Shown: positions 19,470-33,889, numbered from the stretch's first letter. The stretch: 42,684 nucleotides of DNA from Gryganskiella cystojenkinii (GCA_015852425.1 JAAAIG010000274.1:1-42684), one strand, 5' to 3'. Notes: generated from the sequence alone by a model not told the origin. A program made the numbers and translations.

Positions 19470-20257
19470 CAGTCCTACAATTAAAATTTTCGAAGCCAAA
19501 GAAAAGTAGTGAACTTACTCTCGATAATAAGGTAAGCAGCGTACGTATGCCCTTCTTTGGCAACCACGACAGTATAATACGCAATACAGACATAAGCGGT
19601 ATGGTGAATCCAGCCTGCCAAGAGGGAGACGTGTTTTTTGTAATGAAGGAGACCACAGAGTATGTCCGCGACCAGGTACATCCCAAAGAAGATTGTGACC
19701 AATTGACCGATCCAACTGTCCGAAGGTTGAAACCGGGAGTCAATCAATAGCCGACGTTTGTACCAAGGCTTGAGTTGCTGGATTCTGTCGTATTCCTGAT
19801 AAAACTTGACCATCTCTTCTCTTGTTGCTACTTCTGTCGCTAATTTCTCCTGTTCCAAGATCGAAGCCTGGACAAGTGACCGGTCCAAGGAGACGGTGTC
19901 GAAATGGCGCAATGTTCGCCCTGACATCGGTTCTTGATCTTGCACTTTTGCCAGAGTGGAGCGGGACGTGATATCGTAACGATAGAACCCTGATCCTGGT
20001 ACATGGCTGTAGTTCTCGTATGGGATCGGGTCCGACAGGATCGTTCGACAGTGTAGTGACGAGATATAGATTCCGCCAAATGTGACGACGATGGCTGTCA
20101 CTAGGGTCAAGACCCACGAGAGGTTTCGAGGATTCTTGCCAATGAACGGGACGAAGGCCTTGATCAAGTAAAAGTATGTGAGATGGATCCCTAAACTGGC
20201 CAGGGCGATGAGTCCTTGTTCAGCAGTGGGTCCTGCTAGTGTTGTCTCTGGTGGCAT
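18708..20257 (-). CDS. Multi-pass membrane protein with TLC (TRAM-LAG1-CLN8)-like domain
   Basis: Two exons, 20257-19519 and 19354-18708, with a 164-base intron (GTAAGT...TTAG); 461 residues. Several hydrophobic spans are visible: about 14-36, 47-66, 183-203, 212-235 and more after the splice. The stretch GQLVTIFFGMYLVADILCGL followed by LHYKK and GWIHHTAYV has the D...LHY...HH pattern of TLC domains; EIPTVVIGFGYLH spans the splice. TLC proteins sit in ER or other membranes, and members include ceramide synthases and lipid-handling proteins. The Lag1 motif of ceramide synthases is not obvious, so catalysis is not claimed. The C-terminal 130 residues are cytosol-like, charged, with a basic RRRATRRSKAA patch. 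The intron holds a GA/CT microsatellite. Divergent from RPT1. Confidence 0.75.
19422..19468 (+). repeat. G13 run plus (GA)n microsatellite inside an intron
   Basis: Thirteen G (19422-19434) followed by a GA-rich run ending in about 14 AG units. It lies wholly inside the TLC-like gene's intron. On the sense strand of that gene it is a CT repeat then a C run, about 65 bases upstream of the acceptor. Confidence 0.9.
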
Positions 20258-21189
20258 ACTGACGTTATTTTGGAGGTGGAGTTGATTTGTCCTTGAGTAA
20301 GTAGGGGTAGACGGGGAGGGCTACAAGTCAGAAGTTGAGAGGATAGGGACGTGAAAGGAAGTGAACAAAGAGAAAAGGAAAACAAAAGAGAGAAAAAGAA
20401 ACAAGAAGCAAAAAGAGAAAAAAAAAGGTTGGGAAGATTGGTCCTCCTTCTCACCGAAAAATTCTTGGTTTTTGTTCTCCTGGACACTCCCTTTCTGCCA
20501 TATCTTTCAAGGAGGTGTCAGAAGCTTGGACCCTTCACTGGGCTGGACAATTTTTTGTTGATTTGCAGGCCCAGAGAGAGAAGATGTCAAACTGATTGGT
20601 TCTTCTTTACAATAGGGAAGACCCTCACACAAAAGAAAAAAAAAAAAGATAAGAACATGGCAGCGGAAGGAACGTGTCATGGGGCTCTCCATACCTTGAA
20701 CTTCAGCACCACCCATGCTGTCCTCTTGATCCTGGTCACGAAGGCACTCTTTTATTTTGTCACTTTCGTCCAGTCGGGGGTTGTTCGATTTGTTCGTATC
20801 CACAGAACCAAGAAACGTGGACCGTGTCTACGAACCCGCTGGAAACACATAATTTTTTCTTGTGTTCCTCCCCTGAAAAAAATATCGGGTCGCTGTTATA
20901 TCACGTGATAAATAAGAAATAATATTTGCATTCAAATATCTACCTGTACGTCGATTTCTTCATTTTCGGCCTTGCGCGTCAGAAAGCAGCCTTCCTGTCC
21001 AACTGAAGAACACGCAGCAGAGACACGCAACCCATCCCAAACGCATCAATTCATTTTCATTTTCGCATCTTTTTTCATTCCTCAGCAAACAGCACTTTCA
21101 ATTACTCGACTTTGAACTACCGCAAATCCAACCTCACTCTTACATCAGGAACCAACTAACCAGAGAACCCTCTAAAGCAGGACATAACA
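20258..21189. other. Divergent promoter TLC-like gene / RPT1
   Basis: About 930 bases. A purine-rich A/G stretch (20345-20440) lies near the TLC-like start and a long C/A-rich leader precedes RPT1. Apart from the CACGTG palindrome listed separately, no gene or element is evident. Confidence 0.5.
20899..20910. promoter_or_regulatory. Perfect 12-base CACGTG palindrome (candidate bHLH site)
   Basis: TATCACGTGATA reads the same on both strands. It sits in the bidirectional promoter, 280 bases before the RPT1 ATG and about 640 bases before the TLC-like ATG. CACGTG is the E-box bound by bHLH factors such as yeast Cbf1/Pho4. Assignment of a factor here is inference. Confidence 0.45.
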
Positions 21190-23114
<1,925 letters not shown>

Positions 23115-23596
23115 GGAATATAGGTTTTGATAAATTGACGAAAAAAAGGCGTATGGTTGCTGGTTTTATTCAAGCTTAAAAATAAAAAATAAAAAACAGA
23201 TTGAAATCAAGAAAACAAAGCGAGAGTAGTGGAATGGACAGTGGAATGGACAGAGAGATAGTGTGTGTGAGAGAGAACAAGCCCAGCGCCCAATGATGAC
23301 GGGCGCATCTTCTCAAAAAGAGGAACAAGTTTCTAATAATAACAACATCAATTTCATTTCCAGGGCCACAGGTGAATGGGGTCCCGAGGTAAGATCTCGT
23401 CCAATCAGATCGAATCCTCTTTCGCTCCCTTCTTATCTCATATGGACCCGAAAGACGGTCGTTTGCAAACTTTTATTTGTGGTTGCCCAAGACCGAGTCT
23501 ATATTTTATTTTCTTTTTTTGCCATCATCTATTTTCTTCTTTTCTCTTTTCTTCATCATCCCTTCCATCACCCTCTCACCACACAACGCTCACACC
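23115..23596. other. RPT1 3' flank / GMD promoter
   Basis: About 480 bases. A-rich 3' flank of RPT1, a short direct repeat (AGTGGAATGGAC twice at about 23227-23251), then a T/C-rich run into the GMD ATG. No gene supported. Confidence 0.5.
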
Positions 23597-25272
<1,676 letters not shown>

Positions 25273-26094
25273 ATCATTACTGCGAGGAAATAATCAATCT
25301 CGTTCCTCCAATTACATATTCATTGTCTATTTTTCATTTTGTTTTAAATACCCATGGTACCCCCAAATGGTGCTTTTTTGCGCCCATTTTTTCATCCAAC
25401 TTTATTTTTTTTCTCTTTGTCGTTTTGAAATAAAAATGTTTGGAAATCCGCATAGAACGATAAAACTTGCCACCGTTTGTCTATTTGGGAAGTTGTCGCT
25501 GCTCCAAACCAACACGCAGCGCGCAAGCAGAGTCTTGGTGGTCTGGGTCACTGTGGCTGTGGTGTGATACCAAAAAAAGACAGAGAGCAGGGTGTGCAAT
25601 CATAAAAGGCGAAGAGACCTGCTCACACGAAGAATCTAAAATAGACCTTTGCCCATCTGTCAAGCCGTTCAAAGATGAATGCGTGTACAAAATGGGTGCA
25701 GAGACATCATGGACTCGGAAAGAGTCTTTCACACTCGCTTTGCATCAGTTCAAAAGGTTTATTGGGTAAAGAGTATGAAAACAAACGCATTCCAAAGAAG
25801 TTACCAAAATGAGTATCAAAAAAGTAAAATGCGATATCGAAAAGGTATCGAAGAACATTTCTCCCACCTCGCTCTTGCTGATCAGATCGCGCTTTTTGGA
25901 TGCGTTTCTGATACTTTCCTGATACCTTTNNNNNNNNNNNNNNNNNCCCCCCCCTCTTGCATCGACTTTTCCAACAAGTATAAAAACATGCGACAATTCC
26001 CAATCTTTCGCGAAAAGGTGTCACAAGTGTTTGTATTTTAACTGGAGATCTGACTTAATAAAAATGCTCAGTGTCAACAAACACGCAGTAAAAA
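25273..26094. other. GMD 3' flank and gapped intergenic region
   Basis: About 820 bases after GMD, with A/T-rich 3' flank (AATAAAAATG around 25431) and an assembly gap. No gene supported. Confidence 0.5.
25930..25946. other. Assembly gap (17 N) next to a C run
   Basis: Seventeen undetermined bases directly followed by a run of eight C. This is a homopolymer that sequencing or assembly failed to cross; the real length is unknown. Confidence 0.99.
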
Positions 26095-26620
26095 GTTGGT
26101 CAACTTTTCGGAACGGTGGTCTACCTCTTAAAGATCACGCCGCGCCTGTGGTCCCCATCCTCGGCACTCTTCCAAGCTGGGACCAAGGACTCACCGCTGT
26201 CGGTCCCCTTCTAGTTGACCTCACAGCTGCAGCGGCTCTTGGACGAGCACGAAATAGCCCACCACAGACTCAACTGCAACAACTTTACTCAGATGTCTCG
26301 CTGTCAGGAGCAGGCACACCAGCAAGCAGCATGGCTTTCGGGATTGTGTCTCTTGAGCCCTCAGTCCCAAAATCAGCAGGCGCGTAGGCGCCTTTAGCTC
26401 GTCAACAGGGGCGGAACTCAGGGGTCTGTTTGACACAATCACGGCAACACACCTAGGTCAGGACCCTGTCGTCAGTCTAGATGACCTTGCTGTCGTCAAC
26501 AACTTCTCCAAACTTGTCACTAAGCAAGACTCCCTGTGTTCAAGGGAAAAATTCAGATGCAGTAACGCCTTGCAATGGACCTCGATCGCACATATGCAAG
26601 GATAGACCAGGACAAGTACA
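26095..26620 (+). pseudogene. Possible decayed coding stretch, unrecognised
   Basis: Plus-strand frames here look protein-like but do not join. One reads LQRLLDEHEIAHHRLNCNNF and on to a TAG near 26396. Another picks up from about 26399 with SSTGAELRGLFDTITATHLG, then DDLAVVNNFSKLVTKQ, and ends at a TAG near 26607. Together they resemble one coding region with a frame break, perhaps from a mobile element or gene fragment. No catalytic motif, repeat ends or target duplication were found. Low confidence. Confidence 0.25.
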
Positions 26621-26988
26621 AGTAATCAGGGGCAAGGGTTATAACAACGGCAAGGGCAATGAAGATACTGGCGTATCATTTTCAGCTCTTTATGGGCTAT
26701 AGATCACACCTAGTTTAGATCCGGCGCGACGACAAACTAGAAGGCCCCAGCACCAGAAGGCGCCTTCTGAATTCTGGACCATTTGAGAAAAGGAAAACAT
26801 TCCTGGGAAGGGAAGAGTAAGGTCCATCGCCAAAGAAGCTCTTCTTCAGAAATGTGCTTGCCGCTTCATTGTTATTAAGGTTTGATTTATTTGGACTAGA
26901 TGACTTGCAGCATATTTTTCTCGTGCAGAGTCTGCAGACACTTTTTTCTTCCTCTTTCAACAAAGACTTCAAACCATCTCATAGCGAA
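26621..26988. other. Upstream flank of the MEA1-like gene
   Basis: About 370 bases, T/C-rich close to the ATG at 26989. No other feature seen. Confidence 0.45.
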
Positions 26989-27881
26989 ATGCTGAATCAC
27001 GAACAAGGGGATGACATTGACTATGAAGTCACCCAGGAACAACTCGATGCCGTAGACCGGATGCTCGAGGAATTGGACATGGATGAACAACTGGGCCGAG
27101 GTAGAAACTACATTTATGTTGTGGGTTGATGGACAGTCGTTCTCTTTCATGTCATTACCTGAAAAAAACCCCAACTCTCCTCTCCTTCCTGTCAATAGTC
27201 CCAGCCGCATTCAGTATCATCGAGCGATTCGAGCAGCGACGGCAACAGGAGCAACAACTCAATGGAACTACCCGCGAACCACAAGACCGGCGAAATGGTC
27301 GTGCTGAGAACCAAGATGGTTTTGAGATATATAGCAGCAGCAGCGGGAGAGATCAAGGTCGTGATATTGATAGCGAGGACAGGGATGAAGAGGAAGATGA
27401 TAGTCAGCCCATCGGATATATTCCTCTCGATCAGGGTGATGACGACGACGCTATGGACGAGGATGACGACGTGGAGGTGGACGATATCGAGGATATCTAT
27501 GTACAAATGCAGAGCGATAATGAGGAAGAATCCACACCGCCTCGTCCGAGTAGGAGTAGAAACCACCGCGACCAAAATCAAGCCGAAGAAGAGGAGGACG
27601 AGGGAGATGATGACGGTCAAGGATATGACGGGTACTTGCACAGACCTCTCCAGGACGGGACCGTTCCTGTCCCTGTGATCCCCTCAGCCATCACGATCGA
27701 ACTCGACCAAATCGACAACCAAGCCGCGTCCGAAAAGATTCCAGAGGAGGATCTTCAGACGATTGCTCAAGTCATGAACTCGTTCTCGTTGCCGGTCCCA
27801 GACTGGGCAAAATCCATACCCGAGGACCGGTGGCTCCCCAAGATTGTTCAGCGGGCAACTGATGGGTCAGAAACACAATAA
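26989..27881 (+). CDS. MEA1 (male-enhanced antigen 1)-like acidic protein
   Basis: Two exons, 26989-27100 and 27199-27881, with a 98-base GT-AG intron; 264 residues. Largely acidic and disordered: several Asp/Glu clusters such as DDDDAMDEDDDVEVDD and EEEEDEGDDD. Two blocks match the layout of animal MEA1: GYIPLDQG (MEA1 has GYSYQPLNQ) within the acidic part, and a C-terminal block IAQVMNSFSLPVPDWAKSIP then EDRWLPKIVQRA (MEA1 has VKRTMAGVSLPAP...PAWAREI then the same W...VV/IVQ-A spacing). The function of this family is unclear even in animals. The start was chosen because the ATG gives an acidic helical N-terminus in frame with the splice; upstream sequence in that frame looks non-coding. Located 117 bases before ALG11. 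Confidence 0.7.
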
Positions 27882-27997
27882 AAAATAAGTTCGACCCCTT
27901 AATCAAACTCAATTATCTTCGTCTCTTTGGTCGAATAAAAGCCACGTCGCATGCTCGAACTTTAAACCTCCTTTCTCACTTTCCCTTTTCATTCATC

Positions 27998-30054
27998 ATG
28001 GCAGCGCATGGATGGACTCATACCATCATGATGGCCCTATTCAGTCTCGTCTTCTTTTCGTTACTCGGCATCCTTATTTTTTATGTCCTGGTCATGGCGT
28101 ACTTCAGCTCAAAGATTCTTAAGGGATGGGCATCTAATCGGAAAGCCGTCTTTGAAGAGATGAGGCTGGAACGGGAAAAGTCACTCGAGAAGACCTCTGT
28201 CGGTGCTGACGCTGACCAGGGTCAAAAGAATGGCAAGGATGAAGAGGAAGAGAACAAGGATGAGCCTTATATGATCGCTGGATTCTTCCACCCTTACTGG
28301 TAAAAGCCCTATATTTTTTTAATCATTCCTGTCGTCTCTTGTCAATTTTGATGCTCAACGGCTTTTTTTTTGTCCTCTCGTTTCAACCACAACATTAGTA
28401 ACGCTGGAGGCGGTGGTGAACGTGTACTGTGGACGGCTATTCGGGACGTTCAGGAAAACTACCCAGGTGTGATCTCGATCGTTTACACGGGCGACACGGA
28501 CGTTAACAAGCAACAGATCTTGGAAAAGGTCCAATCCAGCCTCAACATTCAACTCGATCCCTCAAGGGTCGGATTTCGATTCCTTCAGAAGCGTCACTGG
28601 ATCGAGGGTGCAATGTGGCCTCGATTCACGTTGATTGGCCAGAGCTTTGGATCCATGATCCTTGGATGGGAGGCCCTGAGATTAGTCGTGCCAGATATCT
28701 GGATCGGTAAAGCGGAGCTGCTTATGCATAACGAATTTTATATATCATAGGGTTAGGATACAGGAAGCTGACAGTTCTTTTGTTGACATTGACCTTTTCC
28801 TCTAGATACCATGGGATACGCCTTCACCTACCCAGCGGTGAGACTCTTTGGAGGTTGTCAGGTGGCCGCTTATGTTCACTATCCAACCATCAGCTCAGAC
28901 ATGATCGGCCGTGTGGCGTCTCGGGAGAGTGCACACAACAACGCTGATGCGGTTGCCAAATCGCCTCTTTATACTTTTCTGAAACTGGTATATTACAGGA
29001 TCTTTGCATTTGTTTACTCGATCGTTGGCTCGTTCGCTCATATCGTCATGGCGAATTCTTCTTGGACCAAGGCACATATCGATTCGCTCTGGAAGATCAA
29101 GTCCGCAGTTGTTTACCCTCCCTGTGATACTGAGGCCTTTAAAGATTTCTCATTGAAGGATCGTGAACGGATCGTGGTCAGTGTCTCACAGTTCCGACCC
29201 GAGAAGGGACATGGACTGCAGTTGGAGGCGATCGCGCAGCTGATCAAGGATCATCCCGAGTACAGACAGGCCAAAAAAGGCGAAAAAGCGAACCCAAAGG
29301 CGGTTCAGTTGGTCATGGTCGGAAGCGCGCGAAACGCAAGCGATGAGGCGCGCATTCAACAGCTCAAGGATAAGAGTATCGAGCTTGGTATTTCGGTGAG
29401 GCCCAATCAGATCCGTCGTATCACCCGCAATTTCTTCCGATGGCCATGTTAATACTGATACTTCTACCCTTCTCCGCCATCTTTTGTAGGATAATGTAAC
29501 CTTTGTCGTCAATGCTCCTTTCAGCGAACTTCAGGCATGGCTTGCACGATCCAAGGTTGGTATCCACGCCATGTTGGACGAGCATTTCGGAATCGGCGTT
29601 GTCGAGTACATGGTAAGCCAGGGTCATGAACGAGATGGCGAGGCAGATCTTTTACCTATTATGTCACAACTGACTATAAATTTTCTACTTCATCTCGTCT
29701 GCGTAGGCTGCAGGCTTGATCCCAGTGGCGCATAACTCTGCTGGACCCAAGATGGATATCGTTCGACCCTATAACAACGAACCCACAGGATACTTGGCCA
29801 CGACCCCTAAGGAATTCGCCGTTGCAATCGAAAAGGTCCTTTCTACCGACGACACTACTCTGATCGAGATGCAACGTCGTGCTCGTGACAGTGTTCAGGA
29901 ACGCTTTTCCGAGAAGGTTTTTGGAGAACAATGGCGGAAATCTATGCATGAGGCGTTGAAGAGAGAACGAATCACGATCTTTGGACACAAGATGATTGAT
30001 GCACCTGAGGGCATGGAGGTCCGGGATAGTGAAGGCAAGCACCGCATGGAATAA
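27998..30054 (+). CDS. ALG11: GDP-Man:Man3GlcNAc2-PP-dolichol alpha-1,2-mannosyltransferase
   Basis: Five exons: 27998-28299, 28399-28706, 28806-29395, 29490-29612, 29707-30054; 556 residues, normal for Alg11. It adds the fourth and fifth mannoses, from GDP-mannose, to the dolichol-linked oligosaccharide on the cytosolic face of the ER. Seen: an N-terminal membrane anchor (about residues 10-36), the family block FFHPYCNAGGGGERVLW formed across intron 1, FLQKRHWIE, DTMGYAFTYP across intron 2, VAAYVHYPTISSDM, VYPPCDTEAF, VSVSQFRPEKGH, and the GT4 EX7E-type motif in [26 protein letters not shown]. All junctions are GT-AG and in phase. Convergent with SEC11; the two stop codons are about 36 bases apart. 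Confidence 0.95.
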
Positions 30055-30090
30055 AACAACAAATAATGTATATTTTTTCACGTTTATTCT

Positions 30091-30978
30091 TCATTCGTAA
30101 AGGAACGTAAAGAGTCCGAGGACAGAAAGGGCTGCGTACTTCAATCTTGGGTAATCCGCCATCATGACGGTAGCATACCCGAGGAATGGGAGATGGCCTT
30201 GAACACGGCCAATGATTTCGTTCTCAGATACCCACATCTTGTCCCGGTTTTGAGGGAGATCCTGGTAAATCGTACGGTCATCCTGCGAGTTGTGATCGCC
30301 CTTCGTCAACAGGAGCTGCTTCCCTGGTTTCGAGCCACTAAAGGGAATAGGAGAACGAGAGGGACGATGAGCATATTCGAAATTGCATTGCCGAGAACCT
30401 TCTCAACAGCGATCGCAAGGTTTTTTTTCCTCAAAACAAATAGACCTACGAGTCGTGCCTGTTAAGAACTCGATGAACGATTGGGATCTCACGTCCTGAG
30501 ATCTTGAAGACGATGATCTCGCCGACATCCACGACTGTTTTAGGATTACTTAGGAAGAGGATGTCGCCTCTGGCGAATGCTGGCTCCATGCTCTCGCTAG
30601 AAGAATGGTCACCGATAATTAAGAGGGAACGTGTCAGAAAAACAATTACATACCAAGGATCCTTCTTGATGCCCAGTTTGAGAGAGAACTTGATGTCCCG
30701 TGTACCTTAGTACGACGACGAGTGGCGATGAACAGTTGACATACAAGCCCCAGGCTATGTACGTGGTGAGGACCCCGAAAATTAACATCAGTACGCTCTG
30801 GCTGCTTTTGAGGACCTTATGAAAACACATGCGCGCAGGTGCACGCGAAAATACGAATGTAACAGCGCATGTTAGAAAGGCAATGTCACTCCATGGAAAC
30901 TTGGATTCGCGAGGATAGCAAGCAACAAGCACGTATAATCATGCGCGGTTAACGATTTCTTACGTTTCGTGCTTGCAT
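30091..30978 (-). CDS. SEC11: Signal peptidase complex catalytic subunit SEC11
   Basis: Four exons: 30978-30964, 30815-30706, 30596-30450, 30337-30091; 172 residues, usual for Sec11. It removes signal peptides from proteins entering the ER. Only five codons lie in exon 1 (MQARN), so the start rests on phase and on similarity to the short N-tail of other Sec11 proteins. Seen: membrane segment (about 11-33), SSPLVVVL, then the catalytic region with Ser44 before MEPAFARGD, His83 in IVHRVL, the block [13 protein letters not shown] supplying the Asp (about 110), and [12 protein letters not shown] near the end. The residue before Ser44 is Glu where the family nearly always has Gly (SESMEP for SGSMEP). 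The reading is forced by the splice phase, so the change appears genuine in this assembly. Confidence 0.9.
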
Positions 30979-31421
30979 GATTGGTCTTTGATCCGAGGAG
31001 TGAAGGAGTGAAGGATTCAAGAAGTGTAGGTGTGATAAAATGAAATGGAAAAGGCGAAAAAGGGAGCGAGAGAAACCTGTGATGGGCAATTTCGCCTGCA
31101 CGTCAAAGTGTTTGAAACGTGTCGCCCTGTTGAGCGATGACGGGCTTAAAAAAATTGGACAAGAAATTTCTGCCTCCCATCACCAAGGTCTAGCATTTCA
31201 CACCAGGTTGTGCCACGGGCGTCTTTGTCACTGGTTGCACGAAAAGGCTGAAAGAGAAGTCTGTTGTTCCTTCATATTTTTTTACAATGGTGCAAACAAA
31301 GATTACTATTTGTTTTATACGAGCTGTAGACATTGCTAAGAGCGAAAGGCTGTTGTCGGTCAAGGACAACTTGTGTTAACGTGAGACGAGCGGAAGAGAC
31401 GAAAAGAATGTATAGATGATA
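30979..31421. other. SEC11 upstream region
   Basis: About 440 bases upstream of SEC11, probably its promoter. Short frames only. Confidence 0.45.
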
Positions 31422-33200
31422 CTACACACCGTGCTCATGGCCTCTGGGAGACTGGGATCGGTCATCAACAAACAAGTTCGCAAAGGTCTTGACTTCCTTG
31501 AGCAGGGTACTCAGACTCTGCTGACCCTCCGTTGTCCGTGGATCAATGTTCCACCAGTTCGCAGACATCTCCATCATCTCCTCATCCTTTGTATTCTCGA
31601 CCTCGGCCGCAACATTCTCCTCCTTGGTCATCTCGACATTTTCATTGTCGATGACCTCCTCCTTGATCATCTCGACATTTTCATTGTCGATGACCTCCTC
31701 CTTGATCATCTCGATGTTATCATCCGAGATAGTCCCCTCCCTCATTTCCTTCTTTTCCATTTGTTCGTCCTCAAACTTTCTCCTCTGCTAATAATCACGC
31801 CGATCTCGTTCTTCTCGTGGCTCATCATTTCCTTCCCTTGAACCTCGACCTTGTTCTTCTTGGCCGAGTCAATGTGGTAGTTGTCGTTCTTGTCGTCCAT
31901 AATCATCTCCATCTCGATGTGTTCACGCGTCCCGCCCTTGATGTCCATCCTTCGTTCCCTGGTTTCTTCTCCTCTTCATGGACCATCGTCTTTTTCAGGT
32001 AGTTCTCATTTTGGTCATTCCGATCGATCTCTATCTCTTCGATTTCATCCTTCACTTCCTGAGGTTCCCTTTCCTCTTCATGGTCCTTGACCACCTCCAT
32101 CGCTATCCTCTCAACCTCGCCATCCATTCTCGTTTCGTCTTTTCCTTCTAATGGAAGAGGCGGGAGGTCGACAAATTCTTGGTCCATCAGGAACGAGATC
32201 GCCATGGTATCCTGGTTGCCTCGGTAGATGGCGCAACGATGAGGGAAAAATGGATGACGAAACTGAAGGCTGGAGAGTTTCGAGACGCTTGGTCAACCAC
32301 AGACGAACTTTTTGATCGGCTCGAGAGCGCATTTCCGAGGAATCAAAGTCCTTGAACGAGTACTTGAGGTTCAGACCTAGAACAGGAATTATAATCATTT
32401 CTTCGCTGGAATAGTTCTTGGAGAACATGTACCAGACGACCAATTTCGTCATCTCATCACACACTTGGCGTGCGTAAAGTTAGTTGTCTTGAGGAGTAAA
32501 GACCTTGGAAAAGAGGGAGCTTCAGGCGGGCTCGGGTCTTAGTCGGTGTTGTTGTTAGTGGTGGTAGTGTTGACAATGTGGATATTGGTGTTGTCGGTTT
32601 TGGTGAGGGATTGCTTGTTGAAGTGGGACAGGGCTTTCTTGGTCCATGAGGAGTTGGCCTTTGTAGCAATGAAAGTATTTGAGAATGAAGAATGAGCAAA
32701 AGTGAAAGGTAGCGAATGAAAGAAAGATGCATTCTCGACAAAATAAAGTCTCTGATATGTGAGGCACAGAAAGGCATTCTTTACCCTCCGTCATATCGTG
32801 GTAATTTCGTTTGCTTGGACCCTTTGCCACCAATTTTGAGGACAAGGGAATATGCAATCTCTGGTGACGCAGACCCGGTCTGTATCCCTTCCATCATTTT
32901 CAGCGGTCCAGTGTTAAATTTTGAGCGAAGTCTGAAATCGTATTTCTTTAACTCCACTCCGTACATCCCTTTCGTCAGTACCCGGGGATAGATGATTGGT
33001 ACCGGCGGAGGGAAGAGGTTGGCCCCTTGGCCAGAATCAACAGTCTGCTGCGACTGCGGCCGTGTTATCAACGACGAAAAAAACAGGACAGAAGGCGTGA
33101 GATTTAACAGTGAGAACAGTGTCCAGGACATCTGTACCTTCATATCTGCTTCCTTATATTGCATGGCAAGGACGACGAAAAATCCAAAACAAAAGGCCAC
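31422..33200 (-). pseudogene. Decayed gene for an acidic repeat protein (several frame breaks)
   Basis: Consecutive minus-strand segments look coding but lie in different frames. They are 33200 to about 32785 (VLTKGMYGVELKKYDFRLRS...); about 32680 to 32560 with a TAA; 32464 to about 32265 (MTKLVVWYMFSKNYSSEEM... ADQKVRLWLTKRLE); about 32250 to 31950 (HRCAIYRGNQDTMAISFLMD, then Glu-rich); 31948 to about 31780; and 31770 to 31422, ending GHEHGV. At least three of the frame changes have no GT-AG pair that could explain them, and single-base shifts restore continuity. The tail carries a 13-residue repeat (NENVEMIKEEVID). I recognise no family. A living gene with uncalled introns or base-calling errors is the alternative. 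Confidence 0.45.
31629..31718 (-). repeat. 39-base tandem repeat, two full units and a partial third
   Basis: Units at 31629-31667 and 31668-31706 are identical; a diverging partial unit follows. On the minus strand each codes 13 residues (NENVEMIKEEVID), so the repeat keeps the reading frame. Confidence 0.85.
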
Positions 33201-33584
33201 ACACCGAAGGAGTTACCAGTTGCTCCTAGACTTCCTAAACTAGATGATGTTTTTGACCACAAAAATTCGTTTTTTCCAGTTTTCCCCTGCTTCTTCGCGA
33301 TGAGCAAGGCATAGCGAAATGGTGAGGGTGGGCCACCGTAATGCTGGGGTATCCAAGATGTGCGTTACACTACTGTATACATATTTCTTACTCTGTCATT
33401 ACTCGGACATTTCATACGCTTTTCCTTTCACTTTTATCGTATCCTTCACTTCCTTTGAATTCGATTCTTTTGTTATTTACCCACTCAACAACACATCAAG
33501 AAATCAGCGACGCTTCTGATCATAGCGTTTAAACTAAGGTAATTCGATTCGCAAGCTCTACATAATCCAACAGTATCAACTTCT
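33201..33584. other. Gene-free spacer
   Basis: About 380 bases with no recognisable feature. The frames at 33319-33532 are hydrophobic, short and unmatched. Confidence 0.4.
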
Positions 33585-33796
33585 GCGTGTATATGTTACC
33601 TGTTGTCTGCCAAGGAAATCATTCTCATCCTGCAATCCACAAATACAGCTTGCATATCACCCTCTGATTGTCCCTCAGTGTTGAGGTATCCCCTCTCATT
33701 GGACAACTTTCAGCACGTGTATGTCACCTGTTGTCCGCCTAGGAGCTCATCAGGTTTCATCCTACGAAGGCCGACAAATACAGCCTGCATATTACC
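33585..33796 (+). repeat. Imperfect direct repeat, about 80 bases, two copies
   Basis: Copies at about 33585-33661 and 33715-33796 share CGTGTAT, ACCTGTTGT, TCATCCT, ACAAATACAGC and TGCATAT in the same order with small indels. They lie 90-300 bases upstream of the broken plus-strand gene at 33890. Confidence 0.7.
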
Positions 33797-33889
33797 ACTG
33801 AATGTTTTCCGCCACTTCCTGTGATGGTTCTGCCATGACTTTTATTGCATTAACATTCTTCACGTGACGACCTTTGCCTAGATTGCGCC

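Noticed and set aside
27192..27641. Hydrophobic 149-residue frame opposite the MEA1-like gene
   Set aside because: Antisense of Asp/Glu codons (GAY/GAR) reads as Ile/Val/Leu/Phe; the hydrophobicity is an artefact.
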